Positions 60,280 through 64,000 of a stretch of 64,000 nt of DNA are shown piece after piece (position 1 is the stretch's first letter; every line of letters starts with the position of its first letter). Position numbers and translations under genes: made by a program. Where the stretch lies: the NCBI RefSeq assembly GCF_001577835.2, contig NC_029528.1:2470265-2534264 (forward strand). The letters run 5' to 3'. A model generated the notes under the pieces. That model searched no databases. It saw nothing but the letters and a program-made list of their open reading frames with translations, and was not told the origin of the DNA. The DNA is from Coturnix japonica (Eukaryota > Chordata > Aves > Galliformes > Phasianidae).

Positions 60280-61100
60280 TGATGTGCGTGCTCGTGCAGC
60301 TACAATAACGGACAATGTGAGCTCCCCGCCCGGTGCCCTCCCCCCCAACCCTCCGCCTCCCCAACTCCGGGGCTCTGAGGGCTCAGGAAGACCCAGGGGC
60401 TCGGGCCGGGGCTCAGTGTCCCCCCAGTGTCCCTCTGATGCCAGAGGACCCCGCGGGGCTCGGCAGGGCCAGGCTGCAGCTCACATCTCCCTGCACCAGG
60501 AGCGGCTTTGGGACAGAGGAATTCTCGGATCGTTTTGGCGAAATGATGGCGTTTTCGGCAAAATCTCATCGGAACGACAACGGGTGTGATATCAGCGAGT
60601 GGGGCTTGGGGCAACTTGGGTTCGAAGGGGGGTGCTGGGGGGAAGAAAAAAGAAAGGCATCGAATAAACCTTAAATTGAGAATATCTGGGAAATCCGAGA
60701 AATATGGGAGAAAAACACCTTAGTAAAACGGAAGGAACGGTTCAGAGGGATCGATGGGCCCCGGGGCTGTGCTACACGGAGGGGGGGTTCCTCTCAGGAC
60801 GAGGATTGACTCTTTTGAGGGGGGAAAAACGAACCTCTCCCAGAGCTCGGGGTTATTATAGCGGAGGAGCAGAAATCCACGCGGCATCCACTGCCCCACC
60901 GGAGCAGCGGCGATAGGACGCCGTAAAGCTGGGGGGGGGGGCTCTGGCCGGGCTGCACCCGGGGGCCGCAGGGCTGTGTGCCCTCCCCGGGGCCGGGGGC
61001 GGGGATGGGGGTCGTGGGGACGGCGGAGTTACGGGAGGAAGCGGAGGGACCCCCCCGAAATACCACCACTGGGCAGGGAGGGGGGGAGGGGGGGTGGAGG
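60280..61100. other. GC-rich, CpG-bearing zone downstream of PITX1
   Basis: GC-rich DNA with several CpGs and long G or C runs (for example around 60930 and 61075-61096, likely G-quadruplex formers) lies 1-2 kb beyond the PITX1 3' end. It could be an enhancer, an antisense promoter or only GC-rich filler; no transcript structure is visible. Confidence 0.45.
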
Positions 61101-61188
61101 AAATCTCCTTTGCTTTCAAGCAGTCCATGTCTCAAACCCCAGAAAACAACATTAAAGGCATTTCTACATTTCGTTTCACCGTTTTTGG

Positions 61189-61242
61189 TTTTTTTGTTTG
61201 TTTGTTTGTTTATTATTATTATTATTATTAATATTATTATTC
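61189..61242. repeat. (TTTG)n and (ATT)n simple repeats
   Basis: TTTG units run straight into ATT units. This is simple sequence that may be polymorphic. Confidence 0.85.
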
Positions 61243-62140
61243 CCATGCTCTTAATTTTGGAAGGAAAAAAAAAAAGGACTTAATAATAATAAAATCACAA
61301 AACATAACTTATAAAACAATATATATACCGCATCCGTATCCACAACAGCATAACTGAAACATCCAGCGTAACGTTACCACAGGTGTGAAATACACTGGGA
61401 AAGAAGTACCGTGTGCATTTTATATTACGTTTCTTTGTCATCTACAGGTAATAAGAAGTACCGACAACAAAAAGAGAAGCAACAAATATGCCTGCAATTA
61501 AACTTCATATGCGTTTGGTATGCGTGTTAATAAAGATCATATTTATCAGTTCCTTTTTTTTCCCCTTTTTTTTCTTTCTTTTTTCGCCAACAAGCACTTG
61601 TTAAAGTTATCTACATTTACATAAGAACTCCTTAAGATAAGAACACCTTAAGATTTCTCTTTTGGGGTTGTTTTTTGGTTCCTTGGTTTTCCTTTCACTG
61701 TTAGAAAAGCGAGGAACGCTTTCGGCTTTGCCATGCAACCCTTCCGGACTCCGAAGCTCACCGTTCTCAAGCAGAGATGCAGTATCTGGATTCGCTTCAT
61801 AACAGACCATTTTTGGCCTTTTTTCCTTTAGATTCTCTTAAAGTTCTTTATTATTATTATTTTAAGAGAAAAAAAAAATAATAATAAAAGAAGACTGGAA
61901 CCCTGCGATTAAATAAAGACGGGTGATAATTTCATTATCAGGATAAGAGTTTTGGATGGGGAAAACGCTGGAGAGTTTTCGCATCGCTGGAGGGTGTCTG
62001 CGCTCTCACGCCCGGGGATACTGCAGTCGTTTGGAAAGGACGAAGAGGTAGGAACCTGGAGCTGCTTAGGATCGGGAATGACTGGATTATAGCTTCCAAC
62101 TAAAGAAAAAAACATCAAGAATCATGCATTTTAAAAACAG

Positions 62141-62146
62141 TTTATT
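62141..62146 (-). terminator. PITX1: Polyadenylation signal of PITX1
   Basis: AATAAA on the minus strand, followed 25-45 bases on by TGTTTTTTTCTTTAGTTGG. Confidence 0.6.
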
Positions 62147-63048
62147 CAACGGCCAAGGACAATGAGCCGGCACAACGTAACGGCAGATATAAATATAACC
62201 TTATATAAGTGGTTGACCCTTGTCATTATTATACCTAATATTTTAACCATTTCCCCCCGCAGAACCGACTCTGCGAATTATATCTTTTTTTTTTTCTCCC
62301 CTCCCTTTTTTCTTTTATTTTTTTTTAAATTTATTTTTTAAAAATCTTTTTAATTTTTTTTCTTTTTGTTATTTCTTTTCCTTTTTGTTCCCCCTCCCCC
62401 CATCCCCCTTTTTTGGACTGCGATTCCGTTTCTCAGTGGTAAACATCACCCGAACTCCCCCCATCCTCCCCCCTACCTCCCCCCCATACCCCACCCTCGT
62501 GCGCCCGCGGCCGCCGCCGCCCCCAGCGCTCCCCCCGGGCCGCCCCCAATGGCCGCTGTGCCGCGGGGAGCGGCCGCCTTACCACCTCCTGTGCAAGTTC
62601 AAGTAAACACATACAACCCGCATCATCCAGAGAAAAATTGCAACTCATCCATGTACCAGATTTCGGTGTCTCTTGCAAAAAGTTTTCTGGTCCGTTTCCC
62701 TTTTTTTTTTTTAATTATTATTTTTTTAATTATTATTTTTAATTATTATTATTTTGGTGGTTTGCTTTTTTAATGGTTACTATTGGCTTATTCGTTTTTA
62801 AAGCGCTGCTTTTGTTGGTTGTGTCGTCGGATCTCTTTTTCTATTTATTTATTCTTATTTATTCTCATTTTTGTTGGTGGTGGTTTTTTAGACAATCGAA
62901 GTCCGCAGAGCTTTCGGGTTTTGTTTTATTATCATCGTTATTATCATTATGATTTTGCCTTCCCTCCCCCCCCCCCCCCCCTTTTTGTGCTGTTTCTTTC
63001 CCTCTCTCACTTGCTCGGGTTTTGCTTTTACACATCATCGGGTTCCTA

Positions 63049-63051
63049 CAT

Positions 63052-63083
<32 letters not shown>

Positions 63084-63084
63084 T
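63049..63084. repeat. (CA)n(TA)n microsatellite in the PITX1 3' UTR
   Basis: About 8 CA units run into about 8 TA units; the tract is transcribed as part of the PITX1 mRNA. Confidence 0.9.
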
Positions 63085-63116
63085 CATTTCCGTTTAACGT
63101 CGCTTTGTTTCTGCTT

Positions 63117-63196
63117 TATTTTGTATTTTTTTCTTCTTTTTTTTGTTTTTTTTTTTTTGTTTTTTTTTCTTGTTTTGTTTTTTTTTTTTGTTTTGC
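63117..63196. repeat. T-rich tract (A-rich on PITX1 mRNA)
   Basis: About 80 bases of T with scattered G and C, starting about 40 bases after the PITX1 stop codon. On the mRNA this is an internal poly(A)-like stretch. Confidence 0.85.
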
Positions 63197-63238
63197 TTTG
63201 TCGGCGCTGTTCGTCGGAGGTGGTTCGTGTCAAGTCCG

Positions 63239-64000
<762 letters not shown>

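Larger units (their letters stand above)
56561..62110. other. Intergenic DNA downstream of PITX1
   Basis: No gene is recognised. It contains old repeat relics (57570-57740 and 58857-59085), a TAAT-rich possible regulatory stretch (58360-58560) and a GC-rich zone (60280-61100). The 186-codon frame at 57803-58363 lies in locally GC-rich DNA and shows no domain. Confidence 0.6.
62111..63238 (-). other. PITX1: PITX1 3' UTR
   Basis: The minus-strand 3' UTR begins after the stop at 63239. An AATAAA on the minus strand (TTTATT at 62141-62146) followed by T-rich, GTTGG-containing sequence is the likely polyadenylation site, giving about 1.1 kb, close to the mammalian length. The UTR is rich in simple sequence: A-rich runs on the mRNA at 63117-63196 and 62280-62400, and (GT)n/(TA)n at 63049-63084. 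Further 3' ends beyond 62111 are possible. Confidence 0.65.

Overview
The window looks like a piece of bird chromosome, most likely from a galliform such as chicken (chromosome 13 there). Four things point to this: compact vertebrate genes with spliced exons; several CR1 LINE fragments, the dominant avian retroposon; no mammalian SINEs or LTR elements that I could recognise; and a gene order matching human 5q31.1 (C5orf24 - TXNDC15 - PCBD2 - CATSPER3 - PITX1). The first four genes read on the + strand. PITX1 reads on the - strand and runs off the right edge.

Layout. 1-1.55 kb: no gene recognised. 1.55-12.4 kb: C5orf24, with a CpG-island promoter, a non-coding first exon, one coding exon at 7.57-8.14 kb and a 3' UTR of about 4.2 kb. 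13.3-16.6 kb: TXNDC15, five coding exons rebuilt from splice signals and similarity to the mammalian protein. 16.6-32.25 kb: PCBD2, four coding exons split by a 13-kb intron. 35.5-41.9 kb: remains of CATSPER3, a sperm calcium-channel subunit that birds are reported to lack. 41.9-62.1 kb: gene-free DNA with CR1 fragments, old palindromic and SINE-like relics, a 2.5-kb purine-rich block, degenerate telomere-type repeats and possible regulatory DNA. 62.1-63.8 kb: the last exon and 3' UTR of PITX1.

The main discovery is the CATSPER3 fossil. At least six exons can be aligned in order with human CATSPER3, from the start of the channel domain through S3/S4, S5, pore and S6 to the C-terminal tail. 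The gene is broken by a 13-bp tandem duplication, a CR1 element inside the S5 exon, a mutated splice donor at the pore, a frame break in S6 and loss of the selectivity-filter aspartate. The last two exons remain open and well conserved, so the loss may be fairly recent or that end may have kept some use.

The genes do not form a pathway. C5orf24 is a nuclear protein of unknown role with evenly spaced GRP repeats. TXNDC15 is a membrane thioredoxin-like protein linked to cilia. PCBD2 is a pterin dehydratase and HNF1 cofactor. PITX1 is the hindlimb and pituitary homeodomain factor; non-coding DNA in this window may include its regulatory elements, but that is inference. All identifications come from reading the sequence and remembered family sequences; no search was run.
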